A DNA stretch of 64,000 nucleotides from Smallanthus sonchifolius (GCA_023525975.1 CM042032.1:17304001-17368000); one strand, 5' to 3'. Shown: positions 22,020-32,302, counted from the first letter of the stretch. Notes: generated by a model not told the origin, from the letters alone. A program made the numbers and translations.

Positions 22020-22311
22020 TATCGAAACTAGTTGTACATATCGAAACTACTTTGTGCATATCGAAACTACTTTGACTTATCGAAACTAGTTGTACATATC
22101 GAAACTACTTTGAACTATCGAAACTAGTTATACATATCGAAACTAATTTAAACTATCGAAACTACTTTGAACTATCGAAACTAGTTGTACATATCGAAAC
22201 TACTTTGAACTATCGAAACTAGTTGTACATATCGAAACTAATTTGAACTATCGAAACCACTTTGTGCATATCGAAACTAGTTTGTCCTATCGAAATTACT
22301 TGTTTCGACAG
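22020..22311. repeat. Direct array of 15 TATCGAAACTA half-sites
   Basis: Fifteen copies of TATCGAAACTA (a few variants) spaced about 19-20 bp apart, nearly all in the same orientation, with spacers alternating between GTTGTACA-like and CTTTGAAC-like. The last is a full palindrome with a TTTCGAC half. It contains the same half-site as the LTR and leader palindromes, about 0.9 kb upstream of ORF3. Confidence 0.92.
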
Positions 22312-22803
22312 GGGCATTATTGTATTTTGTCTCACGAAAATTAAAAAGCCTTCATAAGCAATCCCTCCCTTCATACTGTCATTCACTCGTCTTTTTCAAA
22401 CCCTCTTCGTATTCTCTGTCTTTCGCAAAATTTCTCAAACCATCGGTCTAAGTTGCAAGATATCAGCATTAATCACCTGATTTCCCCGTTGTCACCATCG
22501 TCTTCATCATCAGGTAACGTCTCATTACTTCATTTTGGATAATTTTTGCATATCGGCAGACCTAGGATTTCAAAGGTTAAAATTTGTTCGACGAAATCTT
22601 CATAACAACAGTCGTTTTGTGCTTATCCGTGTTTGCATACATCTCTATCATCTTTGAACTCACGTTTAATGTGTATTCTTGCAGATAACGTCTCACACTC
22701 GGTAAGATGAAGTTCCGTCACTTACAGGCCACTCTAAACCCTTCTTTAAATTGTTTATATTAGTCTGAGTATAACGAATCAGAGGGGTTTGGGTTTCAAG
22801 ACC
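22312..22803 (+). promoter_or_regulatory. 5'UTR-like segment with a possible intron upstream of ORF3 in A
   Basis: Sequence of the type seen in plant 5' leaders: CT-rich stretches (CATACTGTCATTCACTCGTC, TTCGTATTCTCTGTC), a GT-rich donor-like CAGGTAACGTCTC near 22512 and an acceptor-like CTTGCAG at 22679-22685 in front of 'ataacgtctcac'. This could be the leader of a separate ORF3 transcript. The inference rests on composition only; no TATA box is obvious. Confidence 0.3.
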
Positions 22804-23170
22804 AAGTAGTTTCGATAATGGGGTTCAACACTTTCAAAAATTTCTCAAAAGGTTTTCAATCGAAACTACTAGTTTCGACACCCAAACTTGCCCTAGTATC
22901 TCTGATCGAAACTAGATAGTTTCGATAAGTTCATCTCCATCGAAACTAGTTGTTTCGACAGTGTTGATCTCCATCGAAACTAGTTGTTTCGAAAGTGTTG
23001 ATTTAAAATTTTTCTAAGTGTTGATCAAAGCTTATAGCCTCTATCGAAACTACTTGTTTCGATAAAGCTGTCTGTTAAATTAACCAAGTTCATCTCAAAT
23101 CGAAACTAGTTGTTTCGACAGTTAGGACTTCAAAATTTTTCTAAGTGTTGATATACCTTGTTTCGATTAA
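22804..23170. repeat. Second palindrome cluster upstream of ORF3 in A
   Basis: At least six full palindromes of ATCGAAACTA...TAGTTTCGA type or the leader type ATCGAAAC-TAGTT-GTTTCGA, at about 22859, 22904, 22931, 22973, 23043 and 23100, plus half-sites at 22805 and 23160. This is the same form as the gag-leader array. It ends some 35 bp before the ORF3 start codon. Confidence 0.9.
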
Positions 23171-23205
23171 GTATTTTCAGAAATCTTACTTATTGTGCAA
23201 AATTG

Positions 23206-26125
23206 ATGAATTTTATAGGTATGGATCTCTTATTTGTAAAAAGACACAATGTCTGTGAATTCCTTAATGCCAATGATCCAAAAGCTGCAAAGTTCATTCC
23301 TTTCTTAAACTTGCTGGCAAACTCCAACATCGCCATCAGCAACAATCTACCGGTGTTTGAGACATCTATAAGAGAATTTTGGGAGACTGCAGAAATCATC
23401 ACAATTGAAAATGTAGAGCACATTAGAGCAACTGTGCTTGGCCAAGAAGTCTTACTTTCTGAAGCTACAGTTAGAGAGGTGCTGTAGTTTAATAACAATC
23501 CAGATGCACCCATTGAATTTCCAATCTTCTATGTTAAAGAATGCTTCAGAAGATTGGGTCATCTAGATGAATTCAAAAGTGGCCAGATAATCAAGAACTC
23601 CTTACCAAGCCACTGGAGATACATAGTGCACGTGTTTATTCACTGCCTATCAATCAGAAAAGGAGGGTTTGATTCAGCAAACAGCACTCTGGGCTCAGCT
23701 ATTTTGGTGATAATCAAGGGAAGAGATTACAATTTCTCTAGCTTCATCTTCAGACAGTTAAAGGACAATCTAACAGGAGCCGTGAAGGAGAAATTTCTAG
23801 CCTATCCTAGATTTTTACAAATTATCATCAATCATCTTCATCCTGAGCTGCAACAAGGTGGGAACATCTTTGTGTTCAACCATATGATTGCCAAGACTCT
23901 CAGCTATATGAGAAATACTAACAAGAGAACCAACAGGGCTATAGCTGACGTTCCCCTGTTTGGTCATATTATTGGTGAAGAAGAAGAATTTATCCCTGAT
24001 ATTGACCCTGATCTTGAAGAAGAGAACTCATCATCTGAAGAAGAAGAAATGGAAATTGAGCAAGATCAAGGTAATCCACCTATTGATGAAGCTGAGATTG
24101 AGATAAACATTCCTATTATTCAAGAAGAAGAACAACCCATAATTGAGCCTGTGATAGAGGCTCCTTTTGTTGAACAAATACAAATAATTCAAGAGCCATC
24201 AGTTAATGTTGAAGCTGGCATGCATGAAGCTGAGGAGGAAGTTGCAGAATCAAGTGGAACTCTGGATGCAGGAATTTATGGATCTGACTACTACAAGGCT
24301 GATTCAGATGATAGAACAATGCATCTTGCATCTTCCTCCAAACGACAAGTTGAGTCAGGTTCTGATTTTGAGGAAGAAGAGCCTAAGGCAAAGAAAATCA
24401 AGACTGGATTTGAAGACTTGTCATCCTCATCAGATTCTCTATTAGCTACTCCACAACCATCTCCACAACCATCTCCACAACCCACTCCACAACCATCTCT
24501 ACAACCATCTCCACAACCTACTCCACAACCCACTCCACAACCATCTCCACAACAATCACCCATCCATACTACTCCCACATCACCAACTCATGATTCAACC
24601 TCTCCTGTACCAAGTGTTAAAACTTTAAGCCTTGAACTGAAGAAAATGCAGGATAAGATTCAAGAGAAAGATGAAGAAATTGAAGGATTAAAAACTAATT
24701 TGCATGATGTCCAGGAAGAGGTTAAAGACCTGAAGCTGGAGTTGGGGGTTTACATACCCAGATTGAGGTCCAACTAACTCAACTTGAAACACAACAGAAA
24801 CTAATCTCAAAGCAAAAAGAAGAATTCAAGGCCTTAGCTGAAGTAGTGGAGCAGCTCAAAGCCTCAATGGTTAAACCTGTGCAAAAACAACCAACTACTT
24901 CAACAACTCAGGGGGAGACCACATCTGTAGTTGAACCCTCATCTCCTGACCTTGTGACTAATCCAGAATCTGCACTAACTATATTTGTTGGCCATACTGA
25001 AAAGACAAAAGAGGCGGTTGAAGTCAAAGTTGAAGGTACAGAACTAAACCTTCCCTCAGCTAGTGAGAGAAGAGATGCAAGGAAGAGAGGGAAAGGGACT
25101 TCCACTGAAATAGAGACCGTGATTCTTGATGAAGAAGACATCCCATCTGATGATGAGCTGAATGCGCTTTTAGATGACATTGAAAACTTTGGGTATAATG
25201 ATCTTTATCCAGAAATCCTGACCACTGAAGAAAAAGAGACTAAGAGAACTAGATACTTTACGGAAGACGGAGATGAAATTCAAACCTTATCTGACGAAGA
25301 AAAAGGTGAAGAAGATGTTCAGATTAATCTTATCAAAACAGTCACTCTTGAACCAACCACTACAGTCTCCAAATCCAGTCCAGCACAAGATCCACCCTCT
25401 GTTGCTCCTGAACCTCCAATTTCAAGAAAGCCTTGGTTAAGAAAATAATTCAGGAGGAAACTCCTAAGACATATGAATGGATAGCAGAGCATCAAGAACT
25501 AAAAAGGCCTCCAATTGGCTGGAAGTATGATGCTGAAAGGAAGCTCTTTATTATAAGAAGATATAGAGGGGGAGTTCAGCTCTTTAAAAATATGACTGTC
25601 TTCCAAACCCTTCCTTTCTATGACCTCAGGGATTTAGCCAAACTTCCCCTTCAAAACTCTGGGAAGGTCATGATGGCTTATGACTTCGAGAAATTTCTAC
25701 ATTCTCAAGTCAATAATGATTTCAAGGGAATGAAGCCTAGGAAAACTCAAAAGAAAATCTCAAAGACTAGGTTTCATCCTAAGACTAACAAGCCATATGT
25801 GTTCTTAAGGTACAAGCCTGCCCAAACTCACAATACCATCACCATTCCAAAATTTGTACCTGTACAGCTACAAACTTTCAGAAAGTGGTATTATGACCCA
25901 ATCATTGGCAGTGCAGTAATAGAGTGTGAGGGCAAGGAAGACATCACCATCTTTGAGCCCATGAAGCTGCTGAAGTTTCAGCCTGAAGATCTGGAAATCC
26001 TTTTTCAGAATCACATTCAGGCATACAGTGATGAAGATGAAGCTGATGCTAAGGCCTACCAACGGGTTGTATCTCTCCATGTTAAACCTTTTATACCGAG
26101 GACAACTGAAGGACCAGCTGCTTGA
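23206..26125 (+). pseudogene. ORF3 of copia A (Sirevirus 'envelope-like' position), function unknown
   Basis: About 970 codons, downstream of pol. The start at ATG 23206 (MNFIGMDLLFVKRHNVCEFL) or 23221 is the first ATG in frame. Order: a folded-looking N-terminal domain to about residue 260 (REFWETAE, YPRFLQIIINHL, PLFGHIIGE), an acidic stretch (EEENSSSEEEE), a PQPS/PQPT repeat (24451-24570), a coiled coil (24625-24870), another acidic region, and a C-terminal domain with GWKYDAERKLFIIRR. I see no signal peptide or membrane span, so nothing supports an envelope role. Breaks: TAG at 23485-23487, a one-base slip in a G run near 24743, and a frameshift near 25437. B2 has the same layout. Confidence 0.8.
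24451..24570 (+). repeat. Coding PQPS/PQPT repeat in ORF3 of A
   Basis: Tandem 12-bp units of CCACAACCATCT and CCACAACCTACT type, giving Pro-Gln-Pro-Ser/Thr repeats. This is a low-complexity hinge between the N-terminal domain and the coiled coil. The minus-strand frame at 24291-24578 is a by-product. Confidence 0.88.
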
Positions 26126-26152
26126 TGAAGAGCTGAAGACGGTAATGCAACA

Positions 26153-26166
26153 GCTTAGGGGGAGAC
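26153..26166 (+). other. Polypurine tract of copia A
   Basis: CTTAGGGGGAGAC immediately precedes the 3' LTR. Similar GGGGAG(A/T)C tracts precede the 3' LTRs of B1, B2 and the gypsy elements. Confidence 0.85.
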
Positions 26167-26697
26167 TGTAGAGTCATATCTTATGTATAAGCTGTTGACA
26201 TTTATTGTTTGTTTAAACAATTTTAGACTAGTTTACTTTCTATCATTTCATTAAATGTAATTTCAGTTTTCTATAATTTACTGTTTTTATTTCTAAGTCT
26301 AGGCCATCGAAACTACTTAGTTTCGATAGATGGTAGTTTCGACAGTGTGTGTATCACTTGTAAATGGTCAATCAAAACTAGTAGTTTCGATTGAACATAG
26401 TTTCGATACTTGTCACTACTATACATAGCCTAGTTTGAGAATGTTTAGGGTGTGAGTAGCGGCTGTAACCCTGAACCTTCTCTTTCACATTGTTCTTGAA
26501 TCAATACAATTTGCAGGTGTTTATTCACTGTGTTCTTACATTTTCATACCATTTGCGTGTTGATTCATAGTGTGGTTAGCCTGTTATCTTCACCAACACT
26601 GTTTCTATCATCTGCTTCACCACCATACACACAGTTTCCGCCTGTGTGTGTGCTTAATCGATCAAATTAGTGATTTCAAGCGAAATCTGGACCTACA
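26167..26697 (+). repeat. 3' LTR of copia A
   Basis: Starts TGTAGAGTCATATC and ends GGACCTACA. Lacks one palindrome unit of about 33 bp present in the 5' LTR, and has a TATACATAG at the TATA position (26420-26428). Followed by target copy GAAAG (26698-26702). Confidence 0.95.
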
Positions 26698-26702
26698 GAA
26701 AG

Positions 26703-26939
26703 AACTCTTGGGCAGAAAGAAAGAAAAGAATCAGAATTCTGATACTACCCCTAAGACGAGCGGCATCCCCACCTCAGGATGCCAAGGTAATAAATTTTAT
26801 TTCTGGTGGTTCTGATATCTGTGGTACTTCTTATTCCGCAGCCAAAAGACACGCAAAGGAAGCCAAAACGGAGAAAGAAGATAGGCCTACCCGGACATCA
26901 ACCTTGACTTACCAGAAGGTGGTATCGTTCGAAGAAGAG
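26703..26939 (+). pseudogene. Ty3/gypsy Gag fragment E, right part
   Basis: Continuation of the gag split at 2130: a basic linker (GRKKEKNQNS), then INFISGGSDICGTSYSAAKRHAKE, a motif typical of the Gag C-terminus and Gag-protease linker in Tat/Athila gypsy elements. The first and second segments are in different frames (a one-base shift near 26750). It stops abruptly at 26939, where LTR D1 begins; the 5 bases before that LTR (AAGAG) may be the target duplication. Confidence 0.75.
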
Positions 26940-27547
26940 TGTTTTGGGTAAAAAATATAAAAACTAATTTTGTAACCAAACTTAGTCTGTGAGGTAGTAT
27001 GCTTAATCAAAACGTAATGTTATAATCGTAAAAGTAAAGGTTGACACGATGATATACGAGTAAAGCCTTTAATCCCTAAGGATTGCCAACATAAAACCTC
27101 GAAAAGTGACTGAAAGTCACTTGCCTCCTAGTTTTGTATAAATCAAATGAATCGAGTACAAACGAGAGCAATGATCGAATGAATTCCAAGTGTTACAGAG
27201 CTTAAGAGTATCGAATATTGCTAAGTGTGTTGTTGTGTGTTTCCTATTCGATTAGTTGCCTAATAAATACATAAATGATTCGAACTAACTATCCTAGAAT
27301 AATGACCAGACTAGGTCTTCACATATGACCGTTTGAAGCCTTTCCACGAGTATTTCTCACATGCTCCACGTTGTAGTGAGCGAGTCTTCAGGAGTGATTG
27401 ATTCCACACGTGTTACCTGTAAATCATAATCGAAATAGAGGACAAATAACCGTTAGTTTTATCAATATTCAGGATACCGAGGTTACCACGATCTTGGATT
27501 CCGGATCACGCTAGACTCAGGATCCTACATAAAATCAATCCCTAACA
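26940..27547 (-). repeat. 3' LTR of D1 (minus orientation)
   Basis: On the minus strand it starts TGTTAGG and ends TTTTACCCAAAACA. It matches 29310-29916 over its length with visible divergence (about 608 and 607 bp). Orientation is deduced from the TG...CA ends, the minus-strand polypurine tract at its right edge, and the minus-strand pol further right. Confidence 0.72.
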
Positions 27548-27563
27548 ATTGTGCCCAAAATTG
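27548..27563 (-). other. Polypurine tract of D1
   Basis: On the minus strand: AATTTTGGGCACAAT just before the LTR start. D2 has AAATTTTGGGGACAAT at 29917-29932. The mutated G run in D1 suggests decay. Confidence 0.6.
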
Positions 27564-27811
27564 ACAGCTGTTAAACACAGTTACAGCTGTAAATTTTTTC
27601 AAATTCAAAATTTACACCACGATAGGATTTGATGCGACGTGGTGCGGTAAACGAGGTACTTAAAAGGCGTCGTTTGAGGCGGTTATCGATTACACCTAAT
27701 AATTACTCCATTTTCTTTTATCCCTTTCTACCATCTTGTTCCTTTTTTCTCTGGGATTTCAGGTAAACCTTCTTCCCAATCTTTAAATCTTTCGATTTTA
27801 GCTTTAAAAAA

Positions 27812-29309
27812 ATGGGTAAAAAGATGACTCGTTCAACTTCTTCTCTAGTTCACGATTCTGATGATATTGTTAGCCAAAATCTACTTGGTCATCCCGACTC
27901 TGAGAAGTGCACCTTCTCTGATCATGACATTGAGCTTTTGAAATCCGGAGGATCTTTTCCAAAGAATACCGTTTTTAGGGCCTTTGATCCCAAAGCTAGG
28001 TCTGATTTTACTTCCGAAACTTGGGTTTGTTTCCTTTTTTTTCCTTTTACTTTAGGTTTTTCATATCCGTTTCCTCATCTGACCACATAATTTTTTGAAA
28101 AACCGGCCTGAGTTATGCTCAGATGATGTAGATGATTTGGAGGACTTTGCATGTTTTAGAAATCCTCATTCGTCACTATGCCCTTGACTTTAGCATTTCT
28201 GAGCTTGCCCATGTATACAATCTTAGAAGCCACGGTTCTTCCTGTTTCCTATTTCAAATAAAAACTGGTCAGAGTCATCTGATTTTAAAAACCACTCAGA
28301 ATGATTCCAACTGGAAGAATCAATTCTTTTTTATTAGAAGGGATTCCAACCTCGGCGAGGATAAGTTGCCCTTGAAATGGATTGTAAATGGTAGGATTCT
28401 TCTTGAAGGATCCTTAAAACTTTGAAATCCCTGATGTTAACCCTAGATTTTATTTTTGTTTGCAGCGCTTAAATTCTCGGAGTTGGCCCCTCCCAGATCT
28501 GATACTGCAAGGAGAGTTGCTTTCTTCTTAAGTCTTGATCCCATTGAGAGAACCTTTCGATTCAAGATTCCCTTTATTGAAGAAACTTCAGAAAGCCATC
28601 ATATTAATCTGTTAGTTAAATATGAAAAATCATATTAATCTGTTAGTTAAATGCATTTATGATATTCTAACCCGTTATCCTGAAACAGGCGTCCGCAGAT
28701 CAAGCTCTAGATTCGCTCTTGTCGACATTGATATCATGATTTCCAAGGGCAAAGCTATCAAGAAAGAAATGAGCCTGCCTGCCCTCGAAGCTCCAAAACC
28801 TGATGCTCCTAAGCCGGAATCCTCAACTCCTCACTCCAAGCCTGCTGCTAGTAAGAAAATGAAGCTCTCTGATGCCACTGATGCAACCATCTTCGAAAGC
28901 CTATGCTATGCTGATGCTCACAAAAAGCTTCATACCCTTGGTCACTTGGTAAGATAATTTCAATATCTCGGATCCTGAACCTGTATTAGATAAATCATAA
29001 CATATTTTCCTGTGACAGTCCCTAGAGAAAATGTCCAAATGCCATGAATCGGTGGTGAAAGAAGCTGAGGAGGGCAAGCAGATGATTAACGACATGTAAA
29101 AGATAGTTGTGGCTAAAAATAAAAAATTAGTAGATGTGACCAGGGAGCTTAGTAGAATGAAAGCAGAGCTTGAGGATGCTTATGCCAAACATACCCAAGA
29201 CCTCGAGTAATCCCATGAACAAGCCAAAACAACATCTGCAATTTCTATATTCCAAGCAAGAATAAAGATAGCTAAAGAGGCTGATAACAAGGATTTTGAC
29301 TAGGCTAAC
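27812..29309 (+). pseudogene. Antisense ORF of D1 (putative 'gypsy-type transposon' domain), apparently spliced
   Basis: Begins MGKKMTRSTSS at ATG 27812. The core (CTFSDHDIELLKSGG, FSYPFP, then LHVLEILIRHYALDF.ISELAHVYNLRSHGSS) resembles the plant domain named 'putative gypsy type transposon' found in Tat-lineage extra ORFs. A 70-bp intron with GTAAGA...GACAG ends (28949-29018) separates HTLGHL from LEKMSKCHESVVKEAEEGK, a coiled coil. A second acceptor-like TTTGCAG ends at 28465. Breaks: stops near 28088, 29096 and 29209, and a frameshift near 28100. A 22-bp stretch is repeated near 28598 and 28630. Role unknown; opposite in strand to pol. Confidence 0.72.
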
Positions 29310-29916
29310 TGTTTTGGGTAAAAATTATTTAAACTAACTTTGTAACCAAATTTTGTAAGTGAGGTAGTGTGCTTGTAAAATCGATGTGAAACAATACAAA
29401 AACTTAAAGAGTGACACAGTTGTTTACGAGGAAATCCCTTAATCGTTCAAGATCTCCGGCATAAAACCTTGGGAGGTGACAATCGACACCTGCCTCGTTT
29501 CTTCAATAAATGATAAAGAATTACAAGTGTTGAGCGGCAAATGATCGAATACTAAGTGTTACAGAGCTTCTCGCGAGTGTTTAGTAATGCTAAGTGAATT
29601 GTGTGTTGCTAATCGATCAAGCAGCTGATTAAATACAAAAACGATCCTAACTAACTTTCCGAGGATGCCGGAGCTATACTCAGTCTTCAAATATGACCGT
29701 TATTGAGCTTCTCTCGCAAGTTTTACACGTTCTCTTTGACTTCTCGTCCAATTTTTCAGGAACAAAACGAGTCAACACGTTTTACCTGCGCATATAAAAG
29801 AAATAGAGGAAAAATAGCCGTTAGTAGCATTAATATTCAGGATACCGAAGTTACAAGGATCTTAGATTCCGGATCATGCATCATTCAGGATCCTGCTCGA
29901 AATTTAACCAATAACA
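29310..29916 (-). repeat. 3' LTR of D2 (minus orientation)
   Basis: On the minus strand it starts TGTTATTGG and ends TTTTTACCCAAAACA. The 5 bp before it (CTAAC, 29305-29309) may be the target duplication of its insertion into D1; the partner is not seen. Confidence 0.72.
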
Positions 29917-29932
29917 ATTGTCCCCAAAATTT
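29917..29932 (-). other. Polypurine tract of D2
   Basis: Minus-strand AAATTTTGGGGACAAT adjoins the LTR start TGTTATT. This is the main evidence for the minus orientation of the LTR. Confidence 0.65.
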
Positions 29933-30182
29933 GACAGTTGTACACCGAAATTACAGCTGTTAAATTTTCAAAATTCGAATTCTGAAAGATAAACGGATGC
30001 ACGATAAGACGTGGCGCGATAATTGAGGGCAGAAACGGCGTCGTTTGAAGCAGTGTTCATTACTCCTGTATAATTACTTTTCCTTTTTATTAATCCTAGA
30101 CTTCATCTTCAACCTCTCTCTCTGGGATTTCAGGTAAAATCAGATCTTCTTTTTCTCATTATCTCTTTCATTTTTGTATCAA

Positions 30183-31367
30183 ATGGCTAAGAAAACCACA
30201 CGATCTTCCACTTCTTCAGATGATATATACAGTCAACATCTGATAGCTAACCCGGATTCTGAGAAATGCACCTTTACTGATCGAGACATCGAGCTTCTTA
30301 AATCTGGGGGATTCTTCCCTAAAAATACCATCTTTTGACCTTTTGACCCTAAGACGGAAGTGGATTACACTTCTTACAGTTGGGTTTGCTTTCCGTCTTT
30401 CCCTTTACCATAGGCTTCTCATATCCTTTCCCTGCCTTCACCACTGAATTCTTTGAGAAAACCGGTTTGAGTTATGCCCAAACGATGCTCGTGATTTGGC
30501 AAACTTTGCATACTTTGGAGATTTTGATCCGCAACCATGCTCTCGATTTCAACATTTCTGAATTGTCTTATGTTTACAATCTGAGGAGCCATGGTTCTTC
30601 CCGTTTCTAATTCCAAATCAAAACCGGCATGAACCACTTAATTATTTTGATTTCTTTTCTTGTTTCACAGCGCTTAGGTTGTCTGAGGTAGCTCCACCTT
30701 CTGCTGAGACTGCCAAGAGAGTTATATTCTTTTATAGCATCGAACCCATAGAGGGAACCTTTAAGGTCAAGATTCAGTCGATAGCAGAGAGCTCGGAAAC
30801 ATATCCCTCAGGCTCAGAAATGTCTAGGAAGACAAAAGGAATTCACAATATTTTGTTAGTTAATAGGATATATAATGGTCTAAAACTCTAACATGTTATC
30901 CTGAAATAGGCATTCGCAAACCAAGCTCAAAATTTTATCTTAAGGACATTGACAGCATGCTTTCCAAGGGGAAAAATATTAAGAAAGAGGCAGGCCTTCA
31001 CCTTATCAAGCTTATTCTTATCCTAACACCCTATTTTTGTGACAGGCTTTAGAGAAAATGACTAAGATCCACGAAGCATTGGTAAAAGAGGCCGAAGACA
31101 GCAAACAGATGGTGATTGACCTGCAAAAGATAGGGCATCCAAGAGCAAAAAGTTACCCGAAGTTACTGATGAGCTTGATAAGGTGAAGGCCGAGCTTAAA
31201 GATGCTTAAGCCCAACACGCCAAGGATCTTGAAGAATCCCACGAACAGGCTAAGATGTCAGCTGCAATTTCAATCTTTCAAGCAAGAGTCAAGATGGCTG
31301 AGGAGGCTGCTGACAAGGATTTTGATCACGCTAACTAGGATGTACTGGGTTGGAAGAAGTTGATTGC
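30183..31367 (+). pseudogene. Antisense ORF of D2, first part
   Basis: ATG at 30183 (MAKKTTRSSTSSDD). Same domain as D1: CTFTDRDIELLKSGG, then FSYPFPAFTTEFFEKTGLSYAQTM..IWQTLHTLEILIRNHALDF and YNLRSHGSSRF. Putative acceptors TTTCACAG (ends 30670) and TGTGACAG (ends about 31045) sit at the same places as in D1, supporting real introns. A TGA near 30336 and several later stops, as well as a missing Pro-rich linker, make it a pseudogene. The coding sequence is cut at 31367 by B1 (target ATTGC) and continues at 37083. Confidence 0.72.
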
Positions 31368-31427
31368 TGTAGGACATGTTTTGTAACTGTTGATAAAATT
31401 CTGTATAAGTTCATAGAGAGGTGAACT

Positions 31428-31510
31428 TAACAAGTTCTCCTAAGCATCTTTAGGAGCGAACTTGTTAAGTTCGCCTAGTCTATTAGAGGCGAACTTGTTA
31501 AGTTCGCCTA
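31428..31510. repeat. B palindrome cluster in 5' LTR of B1
   Basis: A degenerate GGTGAACTT...AAGTTC copy, then GCGAACTTGTTAAGTTCGC near 31455-31474, then AGGCGAACTT-GTT-AAGTTCGCCT at 31487-31509 (10-bp arms, 3-bp spacer). The cluster ends 16 bp before the TATA box. The 3' LTR has the same at 36746-36835. Confidence 0.92.
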
Positions 31511-31525
31511 AAGCAGGTTTGTGTC

Positions 31526-31534
31526 TATAAATAG
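31526..31534 (+). promoter_or_regulatory. TATA box of B1 5' LTR
   Basis: TATAAATAG, conserved in the 3' LTR at 36852-36860. Confidence 0.75.
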
Positions 31535-31758
31535 GTGTTTACAGATTCTGTTCTAAAAAGAGAAGAGGGGGCTTGAACGATTGTATTATGTGAATTTGTA
31601 AACTCTGTGTTTTGTGGAATACAAAGAGAAAGTTTATTTACCTGCTGTTTCTATTGTCAGTTCGTATACATACGTTAACACGAAGGATTCCGCACTCCGT
31701 GTTATCGAGACATCCTGTCACGAGATCGATCTGTAGATGAGTCATGTGGACCTACAAG

Positions 31759-31770
31759 TGGTATCAGAGC
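31759..31770 (+). other. Primer-binding site of B1
   Basis: TGGTATCAGAGC, 2 bases after the LTR end; the initiator tRNA-Met complement. Confidence 0.9.
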
Positions 31771-32089
31771 TTTTGCTCGTGATTTGTGGTTAATTCTTGG
31801 TGATTAAAGACGATTTTGTGTACAATTTGACAAGAAATTGTTGATTTTTTCAAGTTTTTATATCCATGGGGTTTTCAAGTTCTTGAACTTGATTTTGCTG
31901 CTGAATTCATGGATTTGAAGTGAATTTTGGTGAAATTTATCCAATAGAAGTGTTCTAATTCATAAAATACCTAAGCCTATGGTCCAATTTCTTCAAATTC
32001 CTTCTAATCTGTGAGAAATGATGATTTTCGGTGCTGAATAGTTCGTGTTTGGGTTGAAGTTTTCTTCCTGAGTTTGTTACAGCTGAAGC

Positions 32090-32302
32090 AGGAGAACTTG
32101 CTTAGATTCTGTTGCAGGAGAACTTATCAAGTTTGCTTCACTCAGTTTAAGTGAACTTATCAAGTTCGCTTCACTCAGTTTAGGCGAACATATTGATTAG
32201 GCGAACTTATCAAGTTCGCTTGTGGTCTTGTTCGCTCAGTAAAGTTCAGGCGAACTTATTAAGTTCGCTCAGGCGGTATCAGGCGAACTTATCTGGTTCG
32301 CT
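32090..32302. repeat. B palindrome array in the gag leader of B1
   Basis: About eight inverted repeats of the (A)GGCGAACTTAT-AAGTTCGC(T) type, several with an ATC or ATT centre, spaced 20-40 bp. Same half-site as in the LTR. It is followed by an A/T-rich run (32310-32460). Confidence 0.9.

Larger units (their letters stand above)
2131..26697 (+). mobile_element. Copia LTR retrotransposon A (Sirevirus-like), interrupted by G1
   Basis: The element is bounded by TG...CA LTRs and a 5-bp target duplication GAAAG. Order: LTR, iMet primer-binding site, leader with a 33-bp palindrome array, gag with a zinc knuckle, G1 insertion, second Gag part, protease, integrase, reverse transcriptase, RNase H (duplicated), about 2.2 kb noncoding with palindrome arrays, ORF3, polypurine tract, LTR. 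Without G1 and its 5-bp duplication it is about 14.3 kb. Copia order (integrase before RT) and a long ORF after pol fit the Sirevirus lineage. All reading frames are broken. It inserted into gypsy gag fragment E. Confidence 0.93.
26940..29309 (-). mobile_element. Tat-type gypsy element D1 (left part only)
   Basis: Consists of an LTR in minus orientation, an adjacent polypurine tract on the minus strand, and the antisense ORF on the plus strand. It is interrupted at 29310 by the LTR of a second copy (D2) in the same orientation. Pol of D1 is not visible. LTR D1 and D2 are clearly related but diverged. Confidence 0.7.
31368..31756 (+). repeat. 5' LTR of B1
   Basis: Begins TGTAGGACATG (TGTTAGGACATG in the 3' LTR) and ends GGACCTACA. 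It has two GCGAACTT palindromes 20-70 bp upstream of TATAAATAG (31526-31534). Confidence 0.95.

Noticed and set aside
22020..22311. CRISPR-like array of regularly spaced repeats
   Set aside because: The repeats are only about 11 bp, spacers are 8-9 bp and recur, and the sequence is a plant retrotransposon; they match the LTR palindrome half-site.
24291..24578. Minus-strand Cys/Gly-rich frame
   Set aside because: Antisense of the PQPS repeat in ORF3; low-complexity artefact.
23206..26125. Envelope glycoprotein gene
   Set aside because: No signal peptide, no hydrophobic membrane span and no Cys-rich ectodomain visible; only its position resembles env.
27812..31367. Cellular gene family in tandem (two related ORFs)
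   Set aside because: Each copy follows an LTR and polypurine tract and resembles the extra antisense ORF of Tat-type elements; better explained as transposon DNA.
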